This document shows, piece by piece, positions 31,255 through 39,696 of a DNA stretch of 64,000 nucleotides. Position numbers and translations under genes: made by a program. Each line of letters opens with the position of its first letter. Within the stretch, counting starts at the first letter, position 1. This stretch comes from Bacteroidales bacterium (GTDB taxonomy: Bacteria; Bacteroidota; Bacteroidia; Bacteroidales; UBA932): contig JAFYEM010000008.1 in the NCBI GenBank assembly GCA_017544265.1, positions 1 through 64,000 of the forward strand, read 5' to 3'. The notes under the pieces are model-generated. The model searched no databases. It was given only the letters and a program-made list of their open reading frames with translations, and was not told where the DNA came from.

Positions 31255-32079
31255 ATGAAAAGATTAGTTTCCATCCTCGCATCAGTTGCAGTATCTGCGA
31301 GCATTCTTTCCGCACAGGATTTCAACACCGTGGCAGCCGCGTTCAACTCTGCCATCCAGCTTGAAGACAAAACCCAATCCATAACTGCCCTCCGTGCAGT
31401 CATACCCCAGGCCCAGGCTCTCGGTGAAGAGGGTGCCGCAATTGTCGAAAACGCCAAGGCCGGCATACTCTCCGCACAGGAAACCATCGCCAAGACCCAG
31501 TTCAACGACAAGGAGTTCGACGGCGCCATTGCCGCTTTCGAGCAGCTTAAAGCTCTCGCCGACGAGTTCGGTCGTCCGGATGACAAGAAGGAAGCCGATG
31601 CCAATATCCAGCGTGCCTGGTTCAGCAAAGGCCTTGTGGCCCTTCAGGCAAAAGATTTCGTATCCGCCGAGGAGCCTTTCGCCAAGGCCGTCGAGCTCAA
31701 GGCAGACGACGGAATGGCATGGTTCCGCCTCGGTCAGGTAAAGAACGCGCTGAAGAAGACCGACGAGGCTGTCGAGGCTTTCCAGAAAGCTGCGCAGTTC
31801 GGTCAGGAGGCCAATGCCAACAAGCAGCTCGGCAACATTTACCTCAAGCAGGGCAGTGCGGCGCTTAAGGCCGGCAAGTCCCAGGAAGCCATCGACGCCC
31901 TCTCCAAGGTCAATGATTATACTCCCAATGCCCAGGTCTATAAACTCATCGGCAATGCCAACCGCAATCTCAACAAGAACGCGGATGCAATTGCCGCCTA
32001 TGAAAAATACCTTGAAGCTGCTCCTGATGCAGCCGATGCGGCGACTGTAAAGGAAATCATCACCCAGCTGAAGAAATAA
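31255..32079 (+). CDS. Exported tetratricopeptide-repeat protein
   Basis: 274 residues. Signal peptide (MKRLVSILASVAVSASILSA, cut before Gln21), then about five helical repeats; clear TPR units are GMAWFRLGQVKNALKKTDEA, a NLGKQ-type repeat with GNIYLKQGSAALKAGKSQEA, and NAQVYKLIGNANRNLNKNAD. Very rich in Ala, Gln and Lys. TPR proteins mediate protein-protein contacts in the periplasm or at the outer membrane; partners are unknown. The start at 31255 is set by the signal peptide; longer frames start inside the divergent M16-like gene. A TTG-started U32 gene follows at once. Confidence 0.88.
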   Translation: MKRLVSILASVAVSASILSAQDFNTVAAAFNSAIQLEDKTQSITALRAVIPQAQALGEEGAAIVENAKAGILSAQETIAKTQFNDKEFDGAIAAFEQLKALADEFGRPDDKKEADANIQRAWFSKGLVALQAKDFVSAEEPFAKAVELKADDGMAWFRLGQVKNALKKTDEAVEAFQKAAQFGQEANANKQLGNIYLKQGSAALKAGKSQEAIDALSKVNDYTPNAQVYKLIGNANRNLNKNADAIAAYEKYLEAAPDAADAATVKEIITQLKK

Positions 32080-33966
32080 TTGGACCTGGAATTACTCTCC
32101 CCCGCGAGAAATGCATCCGTCGGCATCGCAGCGATTGACTGCGGTGCCGATGCCGTGTATATAGCCGGCCCGTCTTTCGGGGCAAGGCAGGGGGCGGGGA
32201 ATCCCGTCAGTGAAATCCGCCGGCTCTCGGACTATGCGCACCGCTTCGGTGCAAGGGTGTTTGTGACGGTCAACACTATAGTCTATGACGATGAATTACC
32301 CGCCGCGGCGGCGCTTTTGAAAGAACTTGCAGAGGCCGGGGCGGACGCCTTCATAGTCCAGGATCTCGGGATTGCTTCGCTTTGCCGTTCGCTCGGGCTC
32401 GGCATTCCTCTACATGCATCGACACAGTGTGCCATACGCACGCCGGAACGGGCCCGCTTCTACGAGGCCCTCGGCTTTTCCCGCCTTGTGCTGGAGAGGG
32501 AGCTGCCTTTGGAAGTGATTCGGGAAATCCGCGCAGCAGTGGGCTGTGAACTGGAATTTTTCGTCCACGGCGCCCTCTGCGTATGTTACAGCGGGCAGTG
32601 CTACCTGTCTGAATATCTTACTGGCCGGAGCGCCAACCGGGGAGCCTGCGTGCAGGCCTGCCGCCGCGTCTATGACCTCGAGACTCCGTCCGGGGAAAAA
32701 CTCTTCCGCGGAAAGGCCCTGCTTTCACTTAAGGACTACAATCTGCTCGCCCACATGGAAGAGCTTGCAGATGAGGGAATATGCTCTTTCAAAATCGAGG
32801 GCCGGCTGAAAGGCACTTCATACGTCTCAAATGTCACAAAAGCCTATTCTGAGGCCCTTGACAAGATTGTTGCCTCCCGTCCGGAGAAGTTCTCCCGCTC
32901 ATCCTTCGGCAAGGTGCGGGGCGGATTCATGCCTTCTTTGGAAAAGACCTTCAACAGAGGCTACACCTCGCTGTTTTTCTCTCCAGAACGCCGTGGATGG
33001 TCTTCCATGGACATTCCAAAATCTTCCGGCGAAAGAGTCGGAAAGGTACGGGCCGTGCGTGAGGCCGGGAGAAATGTTGAAATTGTCGTGGACCTGCTTC
33101 CCGGAGTCAGCCTTTCCAATGGCGACGGCTTCTGCTTCAGTGCCCCGGGAGGTGCCGTGGAAGGGTTCCGCGCCGATATCTGCCGCGGGGATGTCATAGT
33201 GTCCAGGCCGGTCCCCGGACTTGGTGCGGGCATGGAACTGATGCGGAATATCTCTGCGGCTTTTGAAAAAGAAATCCAGGCTGCCAGCCCGGAGCGGCTT
33301 ATTGACGTTTCGCTGAATGTCCGCGTCTGCGGTCCTGCCATCGAAGTGGAAGCGGTTTCAGAAGACGGACGCAGGGCCACTCTGCAGCTTGCCGGTGAAG
33401 AGCCGGCCCGGGATACGGAACGCATGCTTTCGATAATCAGCGGCCAGCTCTCTAAACGCAGCGGGATATACTCCTTTTCCTGTCATTTCGACCAGGTGCC
33501 GCAATCTCCCCTTCCGCTGCTATCCGCATCGTCCCTGAACGCTCTTCGCCGCAGCCTTGCAGGCCTGCTGGACGCACAGCCCGTACATAGCCGTCCCATG
33601 CAGCAGGGAAGCGTAGGCAGGCCCCGTTGGGAAGGCCCCGTAAGCGCAGCCGAAAACATCGCCAATCACCTTGCGGAAAAAGTCTATTCGGATGCCGGCG
33701 CCACTTCCATAGAAAGGGCCTATGAAATCTCCCGTTCAGCCGGAATTCCCCTGATGCGCAGCGCCTACTGCATCCGCCGCGAGCTCGGCCTGTGTCCAAG
33801 GCAGTCCCGACCGGCCAGGATGCCGGATGCCGGCAATAATGCGCCCGCCGGAGACCTCATACTGCGGGATGTCATCACCCGGCGTCCCCTCCGCCTTCAC
33901 TTCGACTGCTCCCGCTGCGAAATGACAGTGCTGTCATCCCTCCATGGGGCATCGACGGAATCATAA
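32080..33966 (+). CDS. U32 family peptidase-like protein (RlhA/TrhP type)
   Basis: 628 residues. The start is TTG right after the TPR stop (TAA TTG); it is needed because the next text, LELLSPARNASVGIAAIDCG, is the family N-terminus (usually ELLAPAGN..AI..GADAVY). Conserved ALCVCYSGQCYLSEYLTGRSANRGACVQACRR holds the cysteines expected to bind an iron-sulfur cluster or metal; SLKDYNLL and SFKIEGRLKG follow. The C-terminal half has a DUF3656-type domain. Relatives TrhP and RlhA hydroxylate tRNA or 23S rRNA rather than cut protein, so an RNA-modification role is the better guess. Confidence 0.88.
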   Translation: MDLELLSPARNASVGIAAIDCGADAVYIAGPSFGARQGAGNPVSEIRRLSDYAHRFGARVFVTVNTIVYDDELPAAAALLKELAEAGADAFIVQDLGIASLCRSLGLGIPLHASTQCAIRTPERARFYEALGFSRLVLERELPLEVIREIRAAVGCELEFFVHGALCVCYSGQCYLSEYLTGRSANRGACVQACRRVYDLETPSGEKLFRGKALLSLKDYNLLAHMEELADEGICSFKIEGRLKGTSYVSNVTKAYSEALDKIVASRPEKFSRSSFGKVRGGFMPSLEKTFNRGYTSLFFSPERRGWSSMDIPKSSGERVGKVRAVREAGRNVEIVVDLLPGVSLSNGDGFCFSAPGGAVEGFRADICRGDVIVSRPVPGLGAGMELMRNISAAFEKEIQAASPERLIDVSLNVRVCGPAIEVEAVSEDGRRATLQLAGEEPARDTERMLSIISGQLSKRSGIYSFSCHFDQVPQSPLPLLSASSLNALRRSLAGLLDAQPVHSRPMQQGSVGRPRWEGPVSAAENIANHLAEKVYSDAGATSIERAYEISRSAGIPLMRSAYCIRRELGLCPRQSRPARMPDAGNNAPAGDLILRDVITRRPLRLHFDCSRCEMTVLSSLHGASTES

Positions 33967-33970
33967 AGGA

Positions 33971-35137
33971 TTAAATGAGTTCCAGAACCAGGTCCACATC
34001 GCCGAAGCGGGCGGTGGTGCCGGAGTATTTTTCTATGTAGCCGGCAGTCAGCTGCCCCCTCCAGACTATGTCGTCTTTGGTTTTTACGGGAATTGACATC
34101 TCTATGCCGTAGCCCTTGGAGTTTATTTTAACTATCGCCGAGCAGTCCCATTTGGTGACCGTACCTCCGTCGTCTTCCGTGACCAGGAATGCGCAGCTGT
34201 GGAGTTTTTCCGTCCAGTCTGAGACCAGGATGGCGTTGAAGGGGAGTTCGGTGTTTACCTCCGAGCGTTTCATTACAATCATGAAGTCCGTAATGGAAGG
34301 TGAGTACAGGGCCATTTCCGCCTCGGTACTGGCATAAAACTCATCCACAGAGCCGCATTTGATGAAGAATTCACTCCCTCCCAGATACCAGGGGTCGTAA
34401 TTGCGGTAGGCCCTGAAGGAGCGAAGCACAAGCGTTCGGACAGCTTTGGAGGCTGTTCCCCTGGCCCCCCGGACCAGTATGTCTCCGCCCCCTTCACCCC
34501 AGGAAGGATCCCGTCGCCGCAGTAATTCAAGCGAAGTGAAACCGGCGTCATTGTTACGGTTGATAACCCAAACGGGCTGTTCCGAGGCCGTTTCTTCGTC
34601 CAGGGCCACCTTCTCTCCCCTGCTGTCCCAGCCCCATACGATTTCAGACATATCTTCGGGTGCGGCCGCGACTATCGGCATGGATGTGCCGTCCCAGCAT
34701 TCTGAAAACGGCCAGTAAATCTGTACGTCCGAGCTCCGGAGCGCTTCGAGGTACATATCTGCGTCAATTCCGCCCTCCGCCTTGCTTCCGTATTTTTCCC
34801 TGATTGCAGCCTCCAGAAGCGAGCGGAGAGGCTTTTCATAGTCACTCCCGCCGGCTTTGGACACATCTTCTCCCACTCCGGCTCCCGGCGACGAAAACAA
34901 GTCCTGCAGGGTATATTCCTCGTCGTAGCCGTTGCCGGAAGAAGAACTCACGGCGGTGAAAACCTCGTCCGCCTGGGCTTTTTCAAAGCCGGAGGCGGCG
35001 AGCAGCTGCGCAACTTCGCCGAGGTCTATATAGACAAAGGGTTCATCGCCGCCACCATGTCTGTCCATGTCGTCGTCGAGGTGTTCGCAGGATAGCAGCG
35101 CGAAGGAAAGCAGAAAAAATAATTCGAGTCTTTTCAT
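33971..35137 (-). CDS. Hypothetical lipoprotein
   Basis: 388 residues with lipoprotein signal LLSC, lipidated Cys17, followed by an Asp-rich stretch. No family was recognised. Two parts can be seen: an acidic, mostly helical part (20-150) and a beta-rich C-terminal part (200-388) with ILVSDWTEKLHSCAFLVTEDDGG and EMSIPVKTKDDIVWRG. The start at 35137 places the signal peptide at the N-terminus; a longer frame upstream lacks a signal and runs through a promoter-like site. Ends four bases from the convergent U32 gene. Likely surface or periplasmic, function unknown. Confidence 0.8.
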   Translation of the reverse strand: MKRLELFFLLSFALLSCEHLDDDMDRHGGGDEPFVYIDLGEVAQLLAASGFEKAQADEVFTAVSSSSGNGYDEEYTLQDLFSSPGAGVGEDVSKAGGSDYEKPLRSLLEAAIREKYGSKAEGGIDADMYLEALRSSDVQIYWPFSECWDGTSMPIVAAAPEDMSEIVWGWDSRGEKVALDEETASEQPVWVINRNNDAGFTSLELLRRRDPSWGEGGGDILVRGARGTASKAVRTLVLRSFRAYRNYDPWYLGGSEFFIKCGSVDEFYASTEAEMALYSPSITDFMIVMKRSEVNTELPFNAILVSDWTEKLHSCAFLVTEDDGGTVTKWDCSAIVKINSKGYGIEMSIPVKTKDDIVWRGQLTAGYIEKYSGTTARFGDVDLVLELI

Positions 35138-35157
35138 AGCACATTTTTTTGTTGCGG

Positions 35158-35165
35158 CAAATGTA
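35158..35165 (-). promoter_or_regulatory. -7 element for the lipoprotein gene
   Basis: TACATTTG on the minus strand matches TAnnTTTG and lies about 20 bases before the start codon at 35137; a strong palindrome occupies the spacer/-33 region. Confidence 0.5.
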
Positions 35166-35166
35166 A

Positions 35167-35209
35167 GGGGGAAAATCCATGTAATGGGGGTGTCCATGGA
35201 TTTTCCCCC
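35167..35209. repeat. Perfect 15-bp inverted repeat between prmC and the lipoprotein gene
   Basis: GGGGGAAAATCCATG (35167-35181) and CATGGATTTTCCCCC (35195-35209) are exact complements with a 13-base loop. It starts about 35 bases past the prmC stop and directly touches the downstream gene's -7 box, so it may be a terminator without a T tract or a protein site covering the -33 region. Confidence 0.7.
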
Positions 35210-35244
35210 GCAAAAAGGCAACTGAATGTGCCCGGAGGCAGGAA

Positions 35245-36108
35245 TTAATATAAAATGTGCCGGAATTGGTACTCGGAATCGAGCAGGAATTCCGCATTTT
35301 TGAAGCCTGCGGAACGGAATACAGCCAGCGTTTCTTTTCCGAGGCGGTCATTTATCTCGCTTAGCCCGGCTCCCTGCGGTGCGAGCAGCCGGCGGGACCA
35401 CGCGGCTACGGCGCGGTAATGCAGCAGCGGGTCGCCGTCCGGTACGAATAGCGCCTCATGTGGCTCGAATCCGAGTACATTTATGCGCATCTGAGGCTTT
35501 TCCTGCTCCATGATGTAGGGTGGATTGCTCAGTATCAGGTCGAACTGTCCATCTGCGAAGGAGGAGTCTAAATCCAGAAGGTCGGAGCGTACAAAAGTCG
35601 GGGCGACAGCACCCGAAGCTTCCATCTCAGTGCCGAAATCCTGTCCCCGGGCTATCTCCAGTGCCTTTTCAGAAATATCCACGCCGATTACTTCGGCGCC
35701 CGGATGACCAAGCGCCAGGGTCCATGCAAGGCATCCCGAGCCGGTGTAGAGATCCAGCACCCGCACCGATTTACGGCTTTCGACAAGCCGCAGCGCTTCA
35801 ATTGCCATATACTCGGTCTCGGGTCTCGGAATAAGCACTCCGGCCCCAACTTTGAAAGTCCTTCCCGCAAACTCGGCCTTTCCAAGTACATACTGCACCG
35901 GCTCTCCGCTCTGAAGCCTTTCCAGGGCGCTTTCAAGCATCGGCAGTTTTTCCGCCGGAATTTCGCTTGATGGTTCCGTAATATGGGTCCAGCGCCGAGT
36001 TCCGAGGATATCCCCAGTCACCATCAGCACGATGCTCCTCGCCTCCTCAGGGCCGTAAATTCCCGTAAGAGACTCCGTACTGCTGTTTATGTAATCCGCC
36101 AAAAACAA
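35245..36108 (-). CDS. prmC: Peptide chain release factor N5-glutamine methyltransferase
   Basis: 287 residues. Methylates the GGQ glutamine of release factors. Seen: N-terminal helical domain, GEPVQYVLGKAEFAGRTF, LIPRPETEYM, the SAM loop VLDLYTGSGCLAW, VIGVDIS, and the catalytic SNPPYI. Conserved Glu in the C-terminal SEINDRLG, where most PrmC proteins have a Phe-Glu-Ile pattern. It is downstream of ddl with a structured repeat element between (36124-36251). Confidence 0.95.
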   Translation of the reverse strand: MFLADYINSSTESLTGIYGPEEARSIVLMVTGDILGTRRWTHITEPSSEIPAEKLPMLESALERLQSGEPVQYVLGKAEFAGRTFKVGAGVLIPRPETEYMAIEALRLVESRKSVRVLDLYTGSGCLAWTLALGHPGAEVIGVDISEKALEIARGQDFGTEMEASGAVAPTFVRSDLLDLDSSFADGQFDLILSNPPYIMEQEKPQMRINVLGFEPHEALFVPDGDPLLHYRAVAAWSRRLLAPQGAGLSEINDRLGKETLAVFRSAGFKNAEFLLDSEYQFRHILY

Positions 36109-36123
36109 TGTGTAGTTATGGTA

Positions 36124-36251
36124 AAATAATTAGCAGCATCACTTTCATCTAACCGTCGCCTTCCAGGCGACCCCTCCCAACTTCGTTGGGCCCCTCCCTC
36201 TTATGGTGCCGAGGGTGGCACAGGCGATGAAAGTGATGCTGCTAATTATTT
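36124..36251. repeat. Palindromic intergenic element with 26-bp perfect terminal repeats
   Basis: Terminal repeats 36124-36149 and 36226-36251 are exact reverse complements over 26 bases. Between them are three hairpins: GTCGCCT/AGGCGAC (36155-36171), CCCAAC/GTTGGG (36176-36190), flanked by CCCCTCCC on both sides, and GTGCC/GGCAC (36206-36221). The right end is eight bases from the ddl stop codon. It is too small to encode a protein and looks like a MITE- or REP-like unit, or a large 3' stem-loop in the ddl transcript. Confidence 0.8.
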
Positions 36252-36259
36252 ATTGTTCC

Positions 36260-37270
36260 TTAGTTGGTGTTTTCGATGATAGTAGTGAGGAAGCCGGTGA
36301 TGGTGAGACCGGCGGCGCGTATCATCTTCGGGACCAGCGAGGCATTGGTCATTCCGGGGATGATGTTTATCTCCAGGAACCAGACATTTTCGTCGTCGGC
36401 GATATAATCCATCCTTACGACCCCGCGGCAGCCCAGATACTCATAAATCTTCCTGGAAGTCTCCTGAATCTTGTTTGAAAGTTTCACCGGAATCTCGGCC
36501 GGGCATATCTCCCGGGAACTGCCGTTGTACTTGGCGTCGTAATCGAAATACGCATTGTCGGTGATTATTTCTATGACCGGAAGGGCCTTGACGGTTTCCC
36601 CGTCGCGATAGACGGCGCAGGTCAGTTCGTGACCGGTAACCCCCTGCTCCACTATTACGGTGTCGCCTTCAGTGAAAGCAAAGCGGATAGCCGCACTCAG
36701 CTGGTCCGGCTCTGAGATTTTGCTTATGCCAAAGCTCGAACCGCCGTTGGTGGGTTTGACGAACACCGGGAATTTGAGTCTGGCGGCAGCCTTGGAACAG
36801 AAAGCATCTATGTCCATACCCTTGCGGATAAACGCGTCAGGGGCCAGTCCGACAATTCCGGTACCATCAAGGTAGCGCTTGCAGGAATACTTGTCGAAGG
36901 CGACAGTCGTGACGAAAGCGCTGCATGTCGAGAAGGGAATGCCGAGCATTTCCAGATAGCCCTGGAGCAGGCCGTTCTCGCCCGGCGCCCCGTGCTGCAT
37001 AATATATATATAGTCAAACGTGACTTTCCCTTCGGGAAGCCTGACAGAAAAATCAGTCTTGTCCACTTCCGGGCGGGCGCCTTCCGGGAAGGGTACCCTC
37101 ATGGAGTTGCTGAGGCGCATCGCCACCAGTTCCCAGTGTCCGTGGCGGGCGAAAATCTCATAGACATCATAGCGGAGTTCGTCCAGGCGCGACGCGGTGA
37201 ATTCGCCGCTTCGGCACGACACTTCCCATTCGGAGGAATCACCTCCATAGACAACAGCAATCTTCTTCAT
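36260..37270 (-). CDS. ddl: D-alanine--D-alanine ligase
   Basis: 336 residues. ATP-grasp enzyme making the D-Ala-D-Ala end of peptidoglycan precursors in the cytoplasm. Seen: N-terminal VVYGGDSSEWEVS, QHGAPGENG, FVKPTNGGSSFGISK of the ATP site, YFDYDAKYNG, and the metal/catalytic end EINIIPGMT. The Tyr of YFDYDAKY favours D-Ala over D-lactate as second substrate. It lies between a class A penicillin-binding protein gene upstream and prmC downstream. Confidence 0.97.
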   Translation of the reverse strand: MKKIAVVYGGDSSEWEVSCRSGEFTASRLDELRYDVYEIFARHGHWELVAMRLSNSMRVPFPEGARPEVDKTDFSVRLPEGKVTFDYIYIMQHGAPGENGLLQGYLEMLGIPFSTCSAFVTTVAFDKYSCKRYLDGTGIVGLAPDAFIRKGMDIDAFCSKAAARLKFPVFVKPTNGGSSFGISKISEPDQLSAAIRFAFTEGDTVIVEQGVTGHELTCAVYRDGETVKALPVIEIITDNAYFDYDAKYNGSSREICPAEIPVKLSNKIQETSRKIYEYLGCRGVVRMDYIADDENVWFLEINIIPGMTNASLVPKMIRAAGLTITGFLTTIIENTN

Positions 37271-37284
37271 ATCCTAAGGAAAAA

Positions 37285-39582
37285 CTAATCGAAATAATCA
37301 TCTTCCTGCACGTCCACGCTCTCGCCATGGAGCGAGCCGCACGGCACTCCGACGCCCATGTCCGGGAAAACATCCTCTTCGCTGATGCCGAGAGTCGGGT
37401 CGGCGACCACTTTTTTCATCCAGATCGCCCATATCGGGAGGCCCATGTTGGCGCCCTGCCCGAGGGCGTTGTTCACAAAGTGTACGTAGCGGTCCTCCGC
37501 GCCTACCCAGGCTCCGGCGGTGATTCGCGGGGAATAGCCTATGAACCAGCCGTCCGAGTTGTCATTGGTGGTTCCGGTCTTGCCGGCGAGCTGTCCCTTG
37601 AGACCGTAGCGGAAGCGGATGCGCATGCCCGTACCGGCATCGACCACAGCTTTCATCATGTCTATCATCTTGCCGGCGGCCTCGCGGGTCACGGCGGCGT
37701 GGGTGCGTTCGGTCATACGGGTGAGTATGTTGCCGTCACTGTCTTCGATGCGCGTGACGAACATGGGGGTGGCATAGACACCGCCGGAGGGAAAGGTGTT
37801 ATAGGCCGTCACCATTTCATAGACAGAGAGGTCGGCTGAACCGACGCAGAGCGACGCGACGGGGTCCAGATGGCTGCCGATGCCCATTTTGTGCATCATG
37901 CGGACCATGGCTTCGGGCCCGAGCTGCTTCATCAGATAGGCGGCGACCGAGTTGGAGGAGTTCGCGAGGCCCCATTTTATGTTCACTATGCTGCCGTCCG
38001 CATGGTGGTCCTGAGGGGTCCATGTCTTGTCTCCGTTCACCACTATTACCTGAGGCATGTTCAGCACCTGGTCGCAGGGCGAAATGCCGGATTCCATAGC
38101 GAGGGTATAGAGGAAGGGTTTCACGGTGGACCCGACCTGGCGCTTGCCCTGACGGACGTTGTCATATTTGAAATAGCGGTAGTCGGGGCCGCCCACATAG
38201 GCCTTGATATGGCCGGAAAGCGGCTCTATGGCCATGAACGCTGCGCGGAGGAAACCCTTGTAGTAGCGTATGGAGTCGTCCGGGGTCATGGTCGTGTCGC
38301 GGTATCCGGGAGCGTCCCAGCTGAAAACCCTCATCTGTACGGGTTTGGAGAAGCTTGCGGCAATCTCCGATTCGGAGGCGCCCCTCTGCTTCATCATCCG
38401 GGTACGGTCGCTCCAGGCGCGGGACTGCCTCATGGTTATGTCCACGATTTTCTTGTCCACGTCGGCCGTGAATGGGGCGTTCTTGCGGTTGGACAGTTCC
38501 CTGTCGAAGGCTTTCTGCAAGTCTTTCGAGAGATGCTCGCGTACGGCCTCTTCGGCATAGCGCTGCATCTTATAGTTGATAGTGGTATAGATACGGAGTC
38601 CGTCCACGTCCAGGTCATAGGGCGTTCCGTCGCTCTTGCTGTTCTTGTTCAGCCAGCCGTAGAGAGGGTCTTCGGCCCAGAGCAGGGAATCCACGGAGTA
38701 GTCCTCCTGGGAGGAATACGCATTGCGGCGGGGCTTTTTGGCGCTCATGGTGCGACGGAGCATGTCGCGGAAGTACGGGGCGATTCCGGTAGTGCGGTCG
38801 CCGGTCCTCTGGTGCAGGGTAATGGGTATGGCCTGGATGGAGTCGCGCTCGGCCTTGGTCAGGTAGCCGGACTTCTCCATCTGGGAAATCACGAAATTGC
38901 GGCGGACAAGGGCCTTGTCCGGGTTGAGCGCGGGATTGTAACGGGTGGGCTTGTTGACCATGCCCACCAGTACGGCGCTCTCCTCTGTCTTGAGGTCTAT
39001 GGGCTTCTTGTCGAAGAACTGGGAGGCCGCGGACTGGATGCCGTAGGAGTTGCTGCCGAAAAACACCGCGTTCAGGTACATGTCCACTATTTCTTCCTTG
39101 GTGTAGTTGCGCTCGAGTTTTATCGCGGTGATCCATTCGCGAAGCTTTATCCAGACCATCCCGAACTTGGAGCGAACCTCGCCTCGCGGATAGAGTGTCT
39201 TGGCAAGCTGCTGGGTGATGGTGGAGCCGCCTCCCTGTGAGGAGCGGTTCAGCATAAGTGTTTTCACTAGCACGCGGCCCAGACTCTGGAAGTCTATTCC
39301 GCTGTGGCGGTAGAAACGGGCGTCCTCGGTGGCGACGGTGGCCTGGACAAGATTCAGGGGCAGTTCGTCATAGGGGACGAAGGTGCGGTTCTCTATATGA
39401 TATGTGGTCAGGATTTCTCCCTCTTCGGCTATCACCTGGGTGGCGAGCTTGTTTTCCGGATTCTCCAGTTCTTCCAGGGAGGGTATGTCGGCAATCGCCC
39501 AGACAAGCAGGAAAAGCAGTACCAGAAGCCCGATTCCGGAGGCGAAAAGAATCCAAAACCATTTGATTATCTTGTCCTTCAT
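37285..39582 (-). CDS. mrcA: Class A penicillin-binding protein (PBP1A-like)
   Basis: 765 residues, inner-membrane bifunctional peptidoglycan synthase. One N-terminal membrane segment (about 9-30); glycosyltransferase domain with catalytic Glu86 in TEDARFYRHSGID and GGSTITQQLAK; transpeptidase domain with Ser485-Lys488 in GSTVKPF, SNSVAAYL, and Lys668-Thr-Gly in KTGTT. The start at 39582 gives a typical short charged N-terminus; ATG 39618 would leave almost no leader relative to the TAATTTTG at 39630-39637. Together with ddl downstream it forms a wall-synthesis pair. Confidence 0.95.
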   Translation of the reverse strand: MKDKIIKWFWILFASGIGLLVLLFLLVWAIADIPSLEELENPENKLATQVIAEEGEILTTYHIENRTFVPYDELPLNLVQATVATEDARFYRHSGIDFQSLGRVLVKTLMLNRSSQGGGSTITQQLAKTLYPRGEVRSKFGMVWIKLREWITAIKLERNYTKEEIVDMYLNAVFFGSNSYGIQSAASQFFDKKPIDLKTEESAVLVGMVNKPTRYNPALNPDKALVRRNFVISQMEKSGYLTKAERDSIQAIPITLHQRTGDRTTGIAPYFRDMLRRTMSAKKPRRNAYSSQEDYSVDSLLWAEDPLYGWLNKNSKSDGTPYDLDVDGLRIYTTINYKMQRYAEEAVREHLSKDLQKAFDRELSNRKNAPFTADVDKKIVDITMRQSRAWSDRTRMMKQRGASESEIAASFSKPVQMRVFSWDAPGYRDTTMTPDDSIRYYKGFLRAAFMAIEPLSGHIKAYVGGPDYRYFKYDNVRQGKRQVGSTVKPFLYTLAMESGISPCDQVLNMPQVIVVNGDKTWTPQDHHADGSIVNIKWGLANSSNSVAAYLMKQLGPEAMVRMMHKMGIGSHLDPVASLCVGSADLSVYEMVTAYNTFPSGGVYATPMFVTRIEDSDGNILTRMTERTHAAVTREAAGKMIDMMKAVVDAGTGMRIRFRYGLKGQLAGKTGTTNDNSDGWFIGYSPRITAGAWVGAEDRYVHFVNNALGQGANMGLPIWAIWMKKVVADPTLGISEEDVFPDMGVGVPCGSLHGESVDVQEDDYFD

Positions 39583-39629
39583 TCGTGCAAATTTTTCAAG
39601 ACCTATGGTCTTGTCCAAAAATCAGTTCA

Positions 39630-39637
39630 CAAAATTA
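39630..39637 (-). promoter_or_regulatory. -7 element for the PBP1A/ddl genes
   Basis: TAATTTTG on the minus strand matches TAnnTTTG, about 48 bases before the start at 39582. No clear TTTG at -33. Confidence 0.5.
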
Positions 39638-39645
39638 ACGATAAA

Positions 39646-39678
39646 TTTGGAAAATTACCCGGATTGTCATTTACTTTG
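39646..39678 (+). promoter_or_regulatory. Probable promoter of topA
   Basis: TTTG at 39646-39649, 21-base spacer, TTACTTTG at 39671-39678 (one mismatch to consensus). Start of transcription near 39685; the topA ATG is at 39697, a very short leader. Confidence 0.55.
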
Positions 39679-39696
39679 CAAAAAATTTGTGAAGAT

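Noticed and set aside
36124..36251. Interpretation of the palindrome as an insertion sequence
   Set aside because: Only 128 bases with no coding capacity; could be at most a non-autonomous unit.
39304..39696. N-terminal extension of topA into the PBP1A gene region
   Set aside because: Type IA topoisomerases begin at the NLVIVESPTKAGK region; a promoter-like site lies just before 39697.
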